Assembly (NCBI GenBank): GCA_902595635.1
Contig: CACJQT010000005.1
Location: forward strand, 1-64,000
Length of the DNA: 64,000 bases
Direction: 5' to 3'
Source of the DNA: an uncultured Pelagibacteraceae bacterium
GTDB lineage: Bacteria > Pseudomonadota > Alphaproteobacteria > Pelagibacterales > Pelagibacteraceae
The notes under the pieces are model-generated. The model was given only the letters and a program-made list of their open reading frames with translations. It was not told the origin of the DNA and did not search any database. Positions 51,522 to 60,316 of this stretch are shown piece after piece. A program made the translations under genes and the position numbers. Each line of letters begins with the position of its first letter. The stretch's first letter is position 1.

Positions 51522-53366
51522 TTAGACACCTTGTCTTTGCTTTGATTTTCCTTCTTTATGAAGTTTTAATGCCTCTTCATTTTCTTTTGTTGATGGCATT
51601 TCTAAAGTAGGACTTTCCCAGTAAGCAGAACCTTCTAGCCACTCATAAGAATGAGTTTTTATTGAAATTAAGTAAGTCACATCAGATTTTTTAGCTCTTT
51701 TAAATGCTTCTTCTAATTCAGAAATAGATGATACCTCCTCAGATTTTGCACCCATACTCTCTGCATGTTTAGCAAAATTAACAGGTACAAGATTTGGAGC
51801 TTTTGAACTATTAAATAGACAATTAAATTCTTTCCCACCTTTAAATAATTGTAGCCTATTAATAACGGCATGGCCTCCATTATCACATAAAACTATTATT
51901 AATTTATTATTTGTTATAACTGATGAATAAATATCTGAATTAAAAAGCAAATAAGATCCATCTCCTACAAAAGCTATTACTTCTTTATCTGGGTTGGCCA
52001 TTTTTACTCCTAATGCACCAGAAATTTCATAACTCATACAGCTAAAACCCCATTCGGTTTCATGTGTATTTAATTCTTTTGGCCTCCAAATTTGTACAAC
52101 TTCTCCAACCAATCCACCTGCTGCAGTAACAGCAATGTCTGTTGGATCTGAATTACGATATATTGCTCCTACAGCGTGTGCATAACTAGGTAGTTCTTGA
52201 TTAGTTGGACCGCTTTCTTTATCTACATAATCATTCCAATTTTTTAATTCATCTCTTGATTTTTTATGCCATTCATCAGGTGCTTTCCAATCTCCCAAAG
52301 CATTTGATAGCTCTTGTAAGCTTACTTTTGCATCACCTATTACTGATTGCGCCAAATGCTTACTGGCATCAAATCTAGAGACATTAACACTAACAAGTGA
52401 AAAGTTTGGGTTCTCAAAATTTGCCCACGACCCAGTTGTGAAATCAGCTAACTTTGTTCCAACAGCAATAGCTAGGTCAGTTTGTTTTGCTAAATTATTT
52501 GCTGCTTTGCCACCAAGACCACCTATGGGACCTAAAAAATGAGAATGGTCTCTCTTCATTGTAGAGTAGCCCATAACTGTTTGTGTAACTGGTATATTGT
52601 GTTTAATTGCAAAATTACTTAGATCTTCCATTGCATCAGAGTAGAAAACCCCTCCACCTGAAATCAATAAAGGATTTTTAGATTTTTTAATTTGCTCAGC
52701 TGCTTGTTTTATTTGAAAATCATCAGGTCTTGGTCGTCTTATATTATGCACTCTCTCTTTAAAAAATTCCTCAGGATATTCATATGTTTCACCTTGAACA
52801 TCTTGAGATAATGATAAGCAAGCTGGTCCGCAATCTGCTGGATCTAACATTGTTTGGATTGCTTGAGGTAATGTTTGTAAAATTTGTTCTGGTCTTGTAA
52901 TTCTATCAAAATATTTTGTTACTGGCTTGAAAGCATCATTCTGAGTAATGCCAGGATTATTAAAATGCTCAACTTGTTGAAGAACTGGGTCAGGCATTCT
53001 GTTTGCATATGTATCTCCAGGTAAAAATAAAATTGGTAATCTGTTGCTCATAGCAACAGCTGAGGCTGTAACCATATTTGTAGATCCTGGTCCAACTGAA
53101 CTAGTTGCAACAAAAAATTGTCTTCTTCTTTTGGCTCTAGCATATGCTATTCCAGTCAGAGCCATATTTTGCTCATGATGCCCTCTATAAGTTGGTAATT
53201 TATCTTGATTTTCTTGTAGAGCTTGTCCTAAACAAGCAACATTGCCATGTCCAAAAATACCAAAAGCTCCAGCAAATAACTGCTCTTTTTTACCATCTAT
53301 TAAAATTTTTTGAGCAATAAGATGTTTTATTATTGCATGTGCACAAGTGAGCTTTATTTTTTTCAT
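51522..53366 (-). CDS. iolD: 3D-(3,5/4)-trihydroxycyclohexane-1,2-dione hydrolase
   Basis: A 614-residue thiamin-diphosphate enzyme of the inositol pathway that opens the cyclitol ring to 5-deoxyglucuronate. GIFGHGNVACLGQAL, LPTYRGHHEQNMALTGIAYARAKRRRQFFVATSSVGPGSTNM at the N-terminus, and the thiamin and magnesium motif GDGSYLLFNSDIYSSV near residue 470 are all typical of IolD. The length is normal. It heads a minus-strand run through the RbsABC-type importer to the ribokinase gene. The gap to the divergent aldehyde dehydrogenase gene is 52 bases. Confidence 0.93.
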   Translation of the reverse strand: MKKIKLTCAHAIIKHLIAQKILIDGKKEQLFAGAFGIFGHGNVACLGQALQENQDKLPTYRGHHEQNMALTGIAYARAKRRRQFFVATSSVGPGSTNMVTASAVAMSNRLPILFLPGDTYANRMPDPVLQQVEHFNNPGITQNDAFKPVTKYFDRITRPEQILQTLPQAIQTMLDPADCGPACLSLSQDVQGETYEYPEEFFKERVHNIRRPRPDDFQIKQAAEQIKKSKNPLLISGGGVFYSDAMEDLSNFAIKHNIPVTQTVMGYSTMKRDHSHFLGPIGGLGGKAANNLAKQTDLAIAVGTKLADFTTGSWANFENPNFSLVSVNVSRFDASKHLAQSVIGDAKVSLQELSNALGDWKAPDEWHKKSRDELKNWNDYVDKESGPTNQELPSYAHAVGAIYRNSDPTDIAVTAAGGLVGEVVQIWRPKELNTHETEWGFSCMSYEISGALGVKMANPDKEVIAFVGDGSYLLFNSDIYSSVITNNKLIIVLCDNGGHAVINRLQLFKGGKEFNCLFNSSKAPNLVPVNFAKHAESMGAKSEEVSSISELEEAFKRAKKSDVTYLISIKTHSYEWLEGSAYWESPTLEMPSTKENEEALKLHKEGKSKQRQGV

Positions 53367-53418
53367 TATTCTATATATAAATCTTTAACTTTTAACAATT
53401 AAACACAATTTAAAAAAT

Positions 53419-54861
53419 ATGTATAGCAATTTTGGTCAATTCATTGATGGTCAGTGGCAACAAGCAGAAAAAAAAGAAACTTATAAAGTTATCAATCCAG
53501 CAACAGAAGAAGTTTTAGGAGAAGCATCAAAAGCGTCCTCTGTTGACGTTCAAAAAGCTTTAAAATCAGCAGAGAAAGGACTCGAAACTTGGAAAAATAC
53601 CACTCCATGGCAGAGGTCTTATGTAATAAGAAAAATTGCAGATTTGATGCGTGAAAGAAAAGATGTATTGGCTAAATGGATTACACTTGAAGTTGGAAAA
53701 CCTCTTAAAGAAGCAATTGGAGAAGTTGGTGGTGGAGCAGATATATTTGAATGGAATGCAGAAGAAACTAAGAGAATTTATGGTGAAACATTACAAAGTA
53801 GATTTCCAGAAACAAGAGTTCATGTTTACTATCAGCCAGTAGGTGTTGTAGCAGCACTTGTGCCATGGAATTTTCCTATAGTTTTAGCATCTAGAAAAAT
53901 TTCAACTGCACTGGCTGCTGGTTGTTCAGTTATTTGTAAACCAGATGTAATTACGCCTGGAGCAGTTATGGAACTTGTAAATATTTGTAAAGATGCTGGA
54001 GTTCCTGATGGAGTAGTTAATTTATTATCTGGAGACCCAGCTGAAATATCAAACGAATTACTTGAATCAGATATAATAAAAAAAGTTTCTATAACTGGCT
54101 CAACACGTGTTGGAAAATTAATACTTAAAAAAGCTGCAGATAAAGTTCAAAGAGTTACAATGGAATTAAGTGGTCATTCTCCATTTATAGTATTTGACGA
54201 TGTTGACATGAATAAAGTTGCAGATATGGCAATAACAGCAAAATTTCGTAACAATGGTCAAGTTTGTATATCCCCAAATAGGTTTTACATTCAAGAAACA
54301 AGAAAAGAAGAATTTGTAAATGCTTTCGTAGATAGAGCAAAAAAATTAAAAATTGGAAATGGTATGGATGAAGGTACTGACTTAGGACCTTTAACAACAG
54401 CAAAACGTTTGGAGGAGATTGAAAAATTAGTTGAGACGACAAAGAGTGAAGGTGCAAAAGTTGTTTTAGGAGGGGGTAGACCTTCAGGATTTAATAAAGG
54501 TTATTATTTTGAACCAACAGTATTTGATGAAGTGCAGGACAATTTTACAATTATGAAAGAAGAACCTTTTGGTCCCTTAGTGCCGGTTTTAACTTTCAAG
54601 GATTTTGATGAAGTAGTTGAGAGAGCAAATAATAATGACCTGGGACTCTGTAGTTATTTGTACACAAACTCGATGGACAAAGCTAATAGAGCATCTGAAA
54701 TGATGGAAACTGGTTGCGTAGCAGTCAATACGGCGGCAGTTGCAGTTGCTGAAGCTCCATTCGGTGGAATAAAACAAACCGGTTATGGTCGTGAAGGTGG
54801 ATCTATGGCTATAAAAGATTACCTTAATATAAAGTATACCCATATGGGTCTCAAAACCTGA
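53419..54861 (+). CDS. NAD(P)-dependent aldehyde dehydrogenase
   Basis: A 480-residue aldehyde dehydrogenase. VPWNFPIVLASRKISTALAAGCSVICKP holds the catalytic asparagine and cofactor lysine, ELSGHSPFIVFDDVD the general-base glutamate (ELSG in place of the usual ELGG), and NNGQVCISPNRFYI the nucleophilic cysteine. EEPFGPLVPVLTF is the second conserved glutamate region. It resembles succinate- and ketoglutarate-semialdehyde dehydrogenases rather than CoA-acylating IolA. It leads an operon with an HpcH/HpaI aldolase four bases later, so the aldolase product may be its substrate. Confidence 0.9.
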   Translation: MYSNFGQFIDGQWQQAEKKETYKVINPATEEVLGEASKASSVDVQKALKSAEKGLETWKNTTPWQRSYVIRKIADLMRERKDVLAKWITLEVGKPLKEAIGEVGGGADIFEWNAEETKRIYGETLQSRFPETRVHVYYQPVGVVAALVPWNFPIVLASRKISTALAAGCSVICKPDVITPGAVMELVNICKDAGVPDGVVNLLSGDPAEISNELLESDIIKKVSITGSTRVGKLILKKAADKVQRVTMELSGHSPFIVFDDVDMNKVADMAITAKFRNNGQVCISPNRFYIQETRKEEFVNAFVDRAKKLKIGNGMDEGTDLGPLTTAKRLEEIEKLVETTKSEGAKVVLGGGRPSGFNKGYYFEPTVFDEVQDNFTIMKEEPFGPLVPVLTFKDFDEVVERANNNDLGLCSYLYTNSMDKANRASEMMETGCVAVNTAAVAVAEAPFGGIKQTGYGREGGSMAIKDYLNIKYTHMGLKT

Positions 54862-54865
54862 GTAA

Positions 54866-55657
54866 ATGAGAAAAAATAAAGCCAAAGAAATAATTAAAAA
54901 TGGCAAAACTGTAATCAATGGTTGGTTACAAATACCAAGTACTGTTTCGGCAGAAACAATGGCTCAACAAGGATGGGACTCATTAACAGTTGATATGCAA
55001 CACGGGCTTGTTGATTACTCAAATGCAATGCCAATGATGCAAGTGATTTCAGCGACAGAAGTCGTGCCTTTGGCAAGAGTTAATTGGAATGAACCTGGTC
55101 AAATTATGAAAATTTTAGATGCTGGGTGTTATGGAATCATTTGCCCAATGGTGAGTAATCGAAAAGAAGCAGAAAGGTTTGTTCAAGCATGTAAATATCC
55201 ACCAGATGGATATAGAAGTTTCGGTCCTGTAAGAGGATTAATATACGGAGGACCTGATTACGCAGATCATGCAAACGATGAAATATTAAAAATGGCTATG
55301 ATTGAAACTAAAGAAGCTTTAGAAAATCTTGATGAAATTATGAGTACCCCAGGCCTTGATGGTATCTACATAGGGCCTGCTGATTTAAGTTTGGCTATAG
55401 GAGAAAAGCCTGGTTTTGACAAAGGTGAAGATACTAAAGCTTATTCAGAAATACTTAGAATATTAGAGCATGCAAAAAAAAACAATATATTTGCTGGAAT
55501 TCATAACGGAAGTACTGACTATGCAAAAAAAATGATTGAAAAAGGTTTTCAATTTGTAACAGTTGGAGCAGACTCCAGATTTATAAGTGCGAGTGCGAAA
55601 AATACAGTTGAAAATTTAAAAGGCACAGTGAAATCAGAATTATCTAAAGCCTATTAA
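54866..55657 (+). CDS. HpcH/HpaI-family class II aldolase
   Basis: A 263-residue metal-dependent aldolase. The motifs are WDSLTVDMQHGLVDYSN (aspartate and histidine), VPLARVNWNEPGQIMKILDAG (arginine), ICPMVSNRKEAE, YPPDGYRSFGPVRG and DGIYIGPADLSLAIG (metal-site aspartate). It cleaves 2-keto-3-deoxy acids into pyruvate and an aldehyde, as RhmA and GarL do. The upstream aldehyde dehydrogenase and downstream hydroxyacid dehydrogenase would use the products. Confidence 0.9.
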   Translation: MRKNKAKEIIKNGKTVINGWLQIPSTVSAETMAQQGWDSLTVDMQHGLVDYSNAMPMMQVISATEVVPLARVNWNEPGQIMKILDAGCYGIICPMVSNRKEAERFVQACKYPPDGYRSFGPVRGLIYGGPDYADHANDEILKMAMIETKEALENLDEIMSTPGLDGIYIGPADLSLAIGEKPGFDKGEDTKAYSEILRILEHAKKNNIFAGIHNGSTDYAKKMIEKGFQFVTVGADSRFISASAKNTVENLKGTVKSELSKAY

Positions 55658-55681
55658 TAAATAAAGTATAAACTTTTACGT

Positions 55682-56641
55682 ATGAAAAAAATCTTAATTA
55701 TAGGATCGATACATAATCATGGTATTGATTTGCTAAAAGGAAATAAAAATTTTGAATTTGAAGTTGTAGACAATACAGATACAGAATTTTTGAAAGATAA
55801 AATAAAAGACTGTGATGCAATAAGTATTAGAACATCTAAATTGTCAAAAGAAATTATAGACTCAGCTAAGAATTTAAAAGTGATATCTAGACATGGTGTA
55901 GGCTATGATAATATAGATCTTGAAGCAACCAAGCAAAACAATATCACATTAACAATAACAGCTACAGCAAATGCTCAAGCTGTAGCAGAACATGTTTTAT
56001 TTATGCTATTCAGCATCGCAAAAAGAAATAATATGTACAACCAGACTGTAAAAACTGGAAAGTTCAGTGACAGAACTAAGCTTCCTAAAACAATTGAGTT
56101 ATGGAATAAAAGTATCTTAATTGCAGGTTTTGGTCGAATTGGAAAATGCTTACTTAAAAAATGTAAGGGTTTAGAAATGAACATTTTTGTTTATGATCCT
56201 TTTGTAAGCGAAGTGGAAATTAAAAAAGTTGGTGGTACTAAAATTAATGATTTAAATGAGAGTTTAAATAAGATGGATGTAATTTCAATTCATATGCCTC
56301 TAAACAAAAATACAAAACATTTAATCAATTATGAAATGATAAAAAAAATGAAAAAAAATTGCATTTTAATTAATGCTGCAAGAGGTGGTATTATTAATGA
56401 GGATGATCTTAATAAGGCATTAAACGAAGATTTAATTTTTGGTGCAGGGCTTGATGTTTTTGAAAAGGAACCTCCATCTTTAGATAATCCATTGCTAAAA
56501 AATGAGAAAGCATTTTTAAGCCCTCATTCAGCAGTATTTACGGAAGAATGTTTGTCTAGAATGGGTATTGAAACAGTCCAAAATATTATTGATTTTTTTG
56601 AGAATAAATTGGAAAAGTCAAAAATAGTTAAAATTTCATGA
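55682..56641 (+). CDS. 2-hydroxyacid dehydrogenase (phosphoglycerate-dehydrogenase-like)
   Basis: A 319-residue enzyme with the SerA-type catalytic core and no C-terminal ACT domain. The cofactor motif is AGFGRIGKCL (about residue 145), and the catalytic arginine (NAARGGIINE), glutamate (EKEPPSLDNP) and histidine (SPHSAVFTEE) are all present. RHGVGYDNIDLEA is the family's substrate loop. Hydroxypyruvate or another 2-keto acid is the likely substrate. Its end overlaps the next gene by four bases. Confidence 0.88.
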   Translation: MKKILIIGSIHNHGIDLLKGNKNFEFEVVDNTDTEFLKDKIKDCDAISIRTSKLSKEIIDSAKNLKVISRHGVGYDNIDLEATKQNNITLTITATANAQAVAEHVLFMLFSIAKRNNMYNQTVKTGKFSDRTKLPKTIELWNKSILIAGFGRIGKCLLKKCKGLEMNIFVYDPFVSEVEIKKVGGTKINDLNESLNKMDVISIHMPLNKNTKHLINYEMIKKMKKNCILINAARGGIINEDDLNKALNEDLIFGAGLDVFEKEPPSLDNPLLKNEKAFLSPHSAVFTEECLSRMGIETVQNIIDFFENKLEKSKIVKIS

Positions 56642-57138
56642 GTTTAAAATTAAAAAATTTTGGATTGTTAGAGTTTCTTATCATTATATCGGCTGTTTAT
56701 GTTGTAGGAATGTTGATGTGGACAGCGAGTACAAGACCTGAAGTTGAAGCTCGTGCAAATTTAGTAAAAGAAAATCATAAAAAAGTTGTCGATTTTATTA
56801 ATGGCGAGATTAATAATTGCGGAAATAATGATGAAGGGAAAATAACAGTTTGGGGTGATCCGTGTAATGCTGAATGGATTGCTGAAAAGGTTGTTAATCA
56901 TATAAATGATAATCTTAAGATTGAAAATCCATTTTCAGATGACAATAAAGTTAAAACAGATCCTGACCCGAGAATAAAAGCAGAGGGAAAAGCTGGTCAG
57001 TCAGTAGAAATGGGTGTTATTTTTATAATGTCATCAAATTTTCTAGCAGAACCAGGATCAGAGTGGATAGTTGGAACTTGTTTTAAATCTCCATGTGTTG
57101 CTGCTGGTAATAATGAATTAACTTCTTTATATAGATAG
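56638..57138 (+). CDS. Membrane-anchored periplasmic protein of unknown function
   Basis: A 166-residue protein I do not recognise. One hydrophobic helix near the N-terminus (LLEFLIIISAVYVVGMLMW) is followed by a soluble domain with four cysteines (NNCGNN, DPCNAE, GTCFKSPC) that could form disulfides in the periplasm. The start overlaps the hydroxyacid dehydrogenase stop (ATGA), so it is coupled to a metabolic operon. It ends one base before the convergent iolE. Confidence 0.6.
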   Translation: MSLKLKNFGLLEFLIIISAVYVVGMLMWTASTRPEVEARANLVKENHKKVVDFINGEINNCGNNDEGKITVWGDPCNAEWIAEKVVNHINDNLKIENPFSDDNKVKTDPDPRIKAEGKAGQSVEMGVIFIMSSNFLAEPGSEWIVGTCFKSPCVAAGNNELTSLYR

Positions 57139-58041
57139 CTAATTATTTTCGATTTCTAAATTTGCACTTTTTAAAGTTTCAATTAGATATTTGTATCCAA
57201 TTTTAGCATATTCAAAAGGATTTGCTTTTGCGGGATCTTGCTCCGCTTCTACAACTAACCAACCAGAATAATTTTGTTCTTTTAACAAGTCAAAAAAAGG
57301 TTTGTAATCAATACAACCATCTCCTGGAACAGTGAAGGCTCCTTCTAAAAAAGCCTGTCTAAAACTATAATCGTGATTTAATGAATTATTTAAAACATTT
57401 TTTCTCATATCTTTGCAATGTATATGAATTATTCTTTCTTTAAATTCTTTATAAATTTTCAAACTATCCCCTTTTGCAAATAACATATGTCCAGTATCTA
57501 AAGTTAGTTTGACACTACCATCAGTGTTTTCTAATAACCTTCTTGTATCTTCTTCACTTTCAATACAAGTTCCCATATGATGATGGTAAGCAAGAGGCAT
57601 GTCTTGATCCTCTAGATATTTTCCCATTTCTGAAATTTTTTTATAATATTTTTTAGCCTCGTCTAAATCCATTTTAGGTCTTTTAGATAAATTTATATTT
57701 GGATCGCCTTGAATAGAACCATAAACTTCTGCAAAAACCATGCAGGGTGCTTTACAATCTTGAAATAGTTTCAATTGGTTTTGAATTTTTGTTTTTTCCT
57801 CTTCAAAAGTATTTTTTCTTAAATTTGCTCCATACCAACCAGAACATAATTTTAAATTATATTTATTTAATATAGGAATTAATTCTTTTGATGTTTTTGG
57901 AAATTTTCCTCCAGATTCTATTCCTTTAAATCCTGCTTCACTAGCTTCGGAAAGACATTGTTCAAGCGGAGTATCACCACCAAGCTCAGGCATGTCATCA
58001 TTGCTCCAAGCTATTGGGGCTATACCTAATTTTACTGACAT
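57139..58041 (-). CDS. iolE: Myo-inosose-2 dehydratase (IolE-like TIM barrel)
   Basis: A 300-residue xylose-isomerase-like TIM-barrel enzyme. LGIAPIAWSNDDMPELGGDTPLEQCLSEASEAGFKGIESGGKFP is the IolE N-terminus; YHHHMGTCIESEEDTRRLLENTD and LTLDTGHMLFAKGD provide metal ligands, and IHCKDMRKNV and PGDGCIDYKPFFDLLKEQNYSGWLVVEAEQDPA complete the family pattern. It dehydrates 2-keto-myo-inositol to the dione used by IolD. Its start lies only 26 bases from the divergent Gfo/Idh gene. Confidence 0.92.
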   Translation of the reverse strand: MSVKLGIAPIAWSNDDMPELGGDTPLEQCLSEASEAGFKGIESGGKFPKTSKELIPILNKYNLKLCSGWYGANLRKNTFEEEKTKIQNQLKLFQDCKAPCMVFAEVYGSIQGDPNINLSKRPKMDLDEAKKYYKKISEMGKYLEDQDMPLAYHHHMGTCIESEEDTRRLLENTDGSVKLTLDTGHMLFAKGDSLKIYKEFKERIIHIHCKDMRKNVLNNSLNHDYSFRQAFLEGAFTVPGDGCIDYKPFFDLLKEQNYSGWLVVEAEQDPAKANPFEYAKIGYKYLIETLKSANLEIENN

Positions 58042-58067
58042 AAATAATAGTTTTGTTATGATATTAG

Positions 58068-59213
58068 ATGCTTCAAAAAATTAAACCTAAAAAATTTAAA
58101 CTTGGAATTGTTGGAGGAGGACCTGGATCTTGGATCGGGCATGTTCATAGGATTTCATCTAGATATGATGACAAATACGAAATCGTTGCAGGGGTATTTT
58201 CCAGAAGTGTTGATAAGTCTAGGAAATTTGGACAAAGTATAGGTTTAGATAAGTCTAGATGTTATTCAAATTACAAGGAGATGTCTGAAAAAGAAGCGAA
58301 AAGAAAAGATGGTATTAAAGTTGTAGCAATAATGACTCCGCCATCAAGTCATCAAATTATTGCAGAGAATTTTATAAAAAAAAATATACATGTAATTTCA
58401 GACAAACCATTTGCTGGAAATCTTGAGCAAGGAAAAAAACTTTATAAAGCAATAAAAAATAACAAAAAAATTAAATATGCACTGACTCACAACTATTCAT
58501 CTTATCCAATGGTAAGAGAGGCAAAAAATTTAGTGGAAAAAGGAAAAATTGGAAAAGTTGAATATATCAATGTTGAATATATTCAGGATTGGACAGATGG
58601 TAATAAAATTTCAAAAATAAATTCAAAAAAGGTTTTTAAATGGAAAGTTGATAAAAAAATTGTCGGTGTATCAGCAGTTCTCAATGAAATAGGATCACAC
58701 GCATATCATCTAGCAATTTATATTACAGGCCTTAAAGGAGAAAAACTGATAGCCGATGTAAGTAAATATTCGAAGGACGTTAATATGGATAATAACGCAC
58801 AAGTTTTTGTTAATTTTAATAATGGTGCGAAAGGAATTGTATGGACATGTGTAACAGCTAAAGGTGGTGTTTATGGTTTAAGAATTAGAGTATATGGATC
58901 TAAAGGAAGTTTAGAATGGGTTCAAAATGATCCAAATTATCTAAAATTTAATCCAAGCAAAGGAGCAGTAAAGTTTTTAGAAAGAGGTTATACAAAGGCA
59001 AATTTTTCAAAAAAATTTTCTAGAGTAAAATTTGGTCACCCTGAAGGATATTTAGATGCTTTTGCAAATATATATAAGGAATTTGCTGAATATTTGAAAA
59101 CAAATACAAAAAAAAGATTTTATTTTCCTAACGAAGAAGAGGGTTTGGAGACTGCTAAATTCATTGATGCATGTAAGAAATCATCATTAAAAAAACAATG
59201 GGTAAAAATTTAA
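58068..59213 (+). CDS. Gfo/Idh/MocA-family oxidoreductase
   Basis: A 381-residue oxidoreductase. The cofactor motif is LGIVGGGPGSWIGHVHR and the active-site lysine is in ISDKPFAG (about residue 106). NEIGSHAYHLAIYITG has the histidines of the active site. The GPGSWIG.VHR start is common in inositol-cluster members that oxidise inositol isomers or glucosides. Its 3' end overlaps the IolG-like gene by 16 bases. Confidence 0.87.
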   Translation: MLQKIKPKKFKLGIVGGGPGSWIGHVHRISSRYDDKYEIVAGVFSRSVDKSRKFGQSIGLDKSRCYSNYKEMSEKEAKRKDGIKVVAIMTPPSSHQIIAENFIKKNIHVISDKPFAGNLEQGKKLYKAIKNNKKIKYALTHNYSSYPMVREAKNLVEKGKIGKVEYINVEYIQDWTDGNKISKINSKKVFKWKVDKKIVGVSAVLNEIGSHAYHLAIYITGLKGEKLIADVSKYSKDVNMDNNAQVFVNFNNGAKGIVWTCVTAKGGVYGLRIRVYGSKGSLEWVQNDPNYLKFNPSKGAVKFLERGYTKANFSKKFSRVKFGHPEGYLDAFANIYKEFAEYLKTNTKKRFYFPNEEEGLETAKFIDACKKSSLKKQWVKI

Positions 59214-60211
59214 TTAACGTAGCATTATTCGGTTTGGGAAGAATAGGACTAATGCATGCGAATAATTTAATAAATAATAAAAATTTTAATCTTAAATATA
59301 TTTTCGATGTTAATAGAAAACTTGCAAAAAAAGTTTCAAAAAATCTAACTTGTCAAAATATTGAAAGTCCTCAAATAGCATATAAAGATAAAAAAATTGA
59401 TTGTATTTTTATCTCTTCCACTACATCAACTCATCTTAAATTTATATATGAAAGTATAAAAAACAATAAAACAGTATTTTGTGAAAAACCTTTAGATTTA
59501 AATTTAAAAAAAATTCAAAATTACGAAAAAAAAATAAATAAATTTAATCATAAAATTCAAATTGGATTTAACAGAAGATATGATCCAGGTCATAGTTCTC
59601 TAAAAAATAATTTAATAAAAGGCAAGATAGGAAAGCTAGAGAAAATCATTATTACTAGCAGAGATCCAGCTGCTCCATCTATAAATTATTTAAAAGCCTC
59701 AGGTGGTATTTTTAAAGATATGATGATCCATGATTTCGATCTAGCAAGATATTATGCTGGTAAAGATGAATTTGTTTCTATATTTGCTACAGGGAGCAAT
59801 ATTTCTAATAAATACTTCAATAAACTAAGAGATTTCGAACTTGCAACGGCAATTTTGAAAACAAAAAATGGAGTTCAATGCATTATAAGTAATTCGAGAC
59901 ATTGTAGTTTTGGATATGATCAAAGAGTAGAGCTCTTTGGAAGCAAAGGTATGATTATTTCTGATAATATCAAAGAAAATGAGATTAGTTTTTATTCTAA
60001 TAAAAGTACGAATGCACGATCAAGCTTTAAACATTTTTTTATAGAAAGATATGACCAGGCATACAAAGAACAGTTAAATGATCTTGCTAAATTATTCAGA
60101 TCAAATTTGAAACCTAAAAGTGGTTTTATTGATGGAAAGATTTCAATACAAATTGCAGAGAGTGCAATCCGGTCACTAAAATCAAAAAAGTTTGAAAAAA
60201 TAAAATATTAA
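59198..60211 (+). CDS. iolG: Inositol 2-dehydrogenase (IolG-like)
   Basis: A 337-residue Gfo/Idh/MocA dehydrogenase. ALFGLGRIGLMHANNL binds NAD, the catalytic lysine is in FCEKPLDL (about residue 95), and IQIGFNRRYDPGHSSLKNNLIKGKIGKLEKIIITSRDPA followed by KASGGIFKDMMIHDFDLARY is the IolG signature with its catalytic aspartate and histidine. It oxidises myo-inositol to 2-keto-myo-inositol, the IolE substrate. It is followed by an RbsABC-type importer. Confidence 0.9.
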   Translation: MGKNLINVALFGLGRIGLMHANNLINNKNFNLKYIFDVNRKLAKKVSKNLTCQNIESPQIAYKDKKIDCIFISSTTSTHLKFIYESIKNNKTVFCEKPLDLNLKKIQNYEKKINKFNHKIQIGFNRRYDPGHSSLKNNLIKGKIGKLEKIIITSRDPAAPSINYLKASGGIFKDMMIHDFDLARYYAGKDEFVSIFATGSNISNKYFNKLRDFELATAILKTKNGVQCIISNSRHCSFGYDQRVELFGSKGMIISDNIKENEISFYSNKSTNARSSFKHFFIERYDQAYKEQLNDLAKLFRSNLKPKSGFIDGKISIQIAESAIRSLKSKKFEKIKY

Positions 60212-60280
60212 AAATCAACTTTAGGTTGAATACAACCTGCTTCTTTACAATCTAAATAATTTTATGTTAGCTTTAATGTT

Positions 60281-60296
60281 TAAAAGTTAACTTTTA
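60281..60296. promoter_or_regulatory. Palindrome upstream of the inositol-locus binding-protein gene
   Basis: TAAAAGTTAACTTTTA is a perfect 16-base palindrome 20 bases before the binding-protein ATG, in a 105-base gap. It is a candidate operator. I found no convincing -35/-10 pair in the gap, so the promoter position is open. Confidence 0.4.
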
Positions 60297-60316
60297 TTTA
60301 AGAGAGGAAATTAAAA

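Noticed and set aside
56638-56720. Type IV prepilin-like N-terminus in the unknown protein
   Set aside because: The glutamate is at position +3 after the only candidate glycine rather than +5, and there is no pilus gene near, so the hydrophobic helix is more likely a plain anchor.
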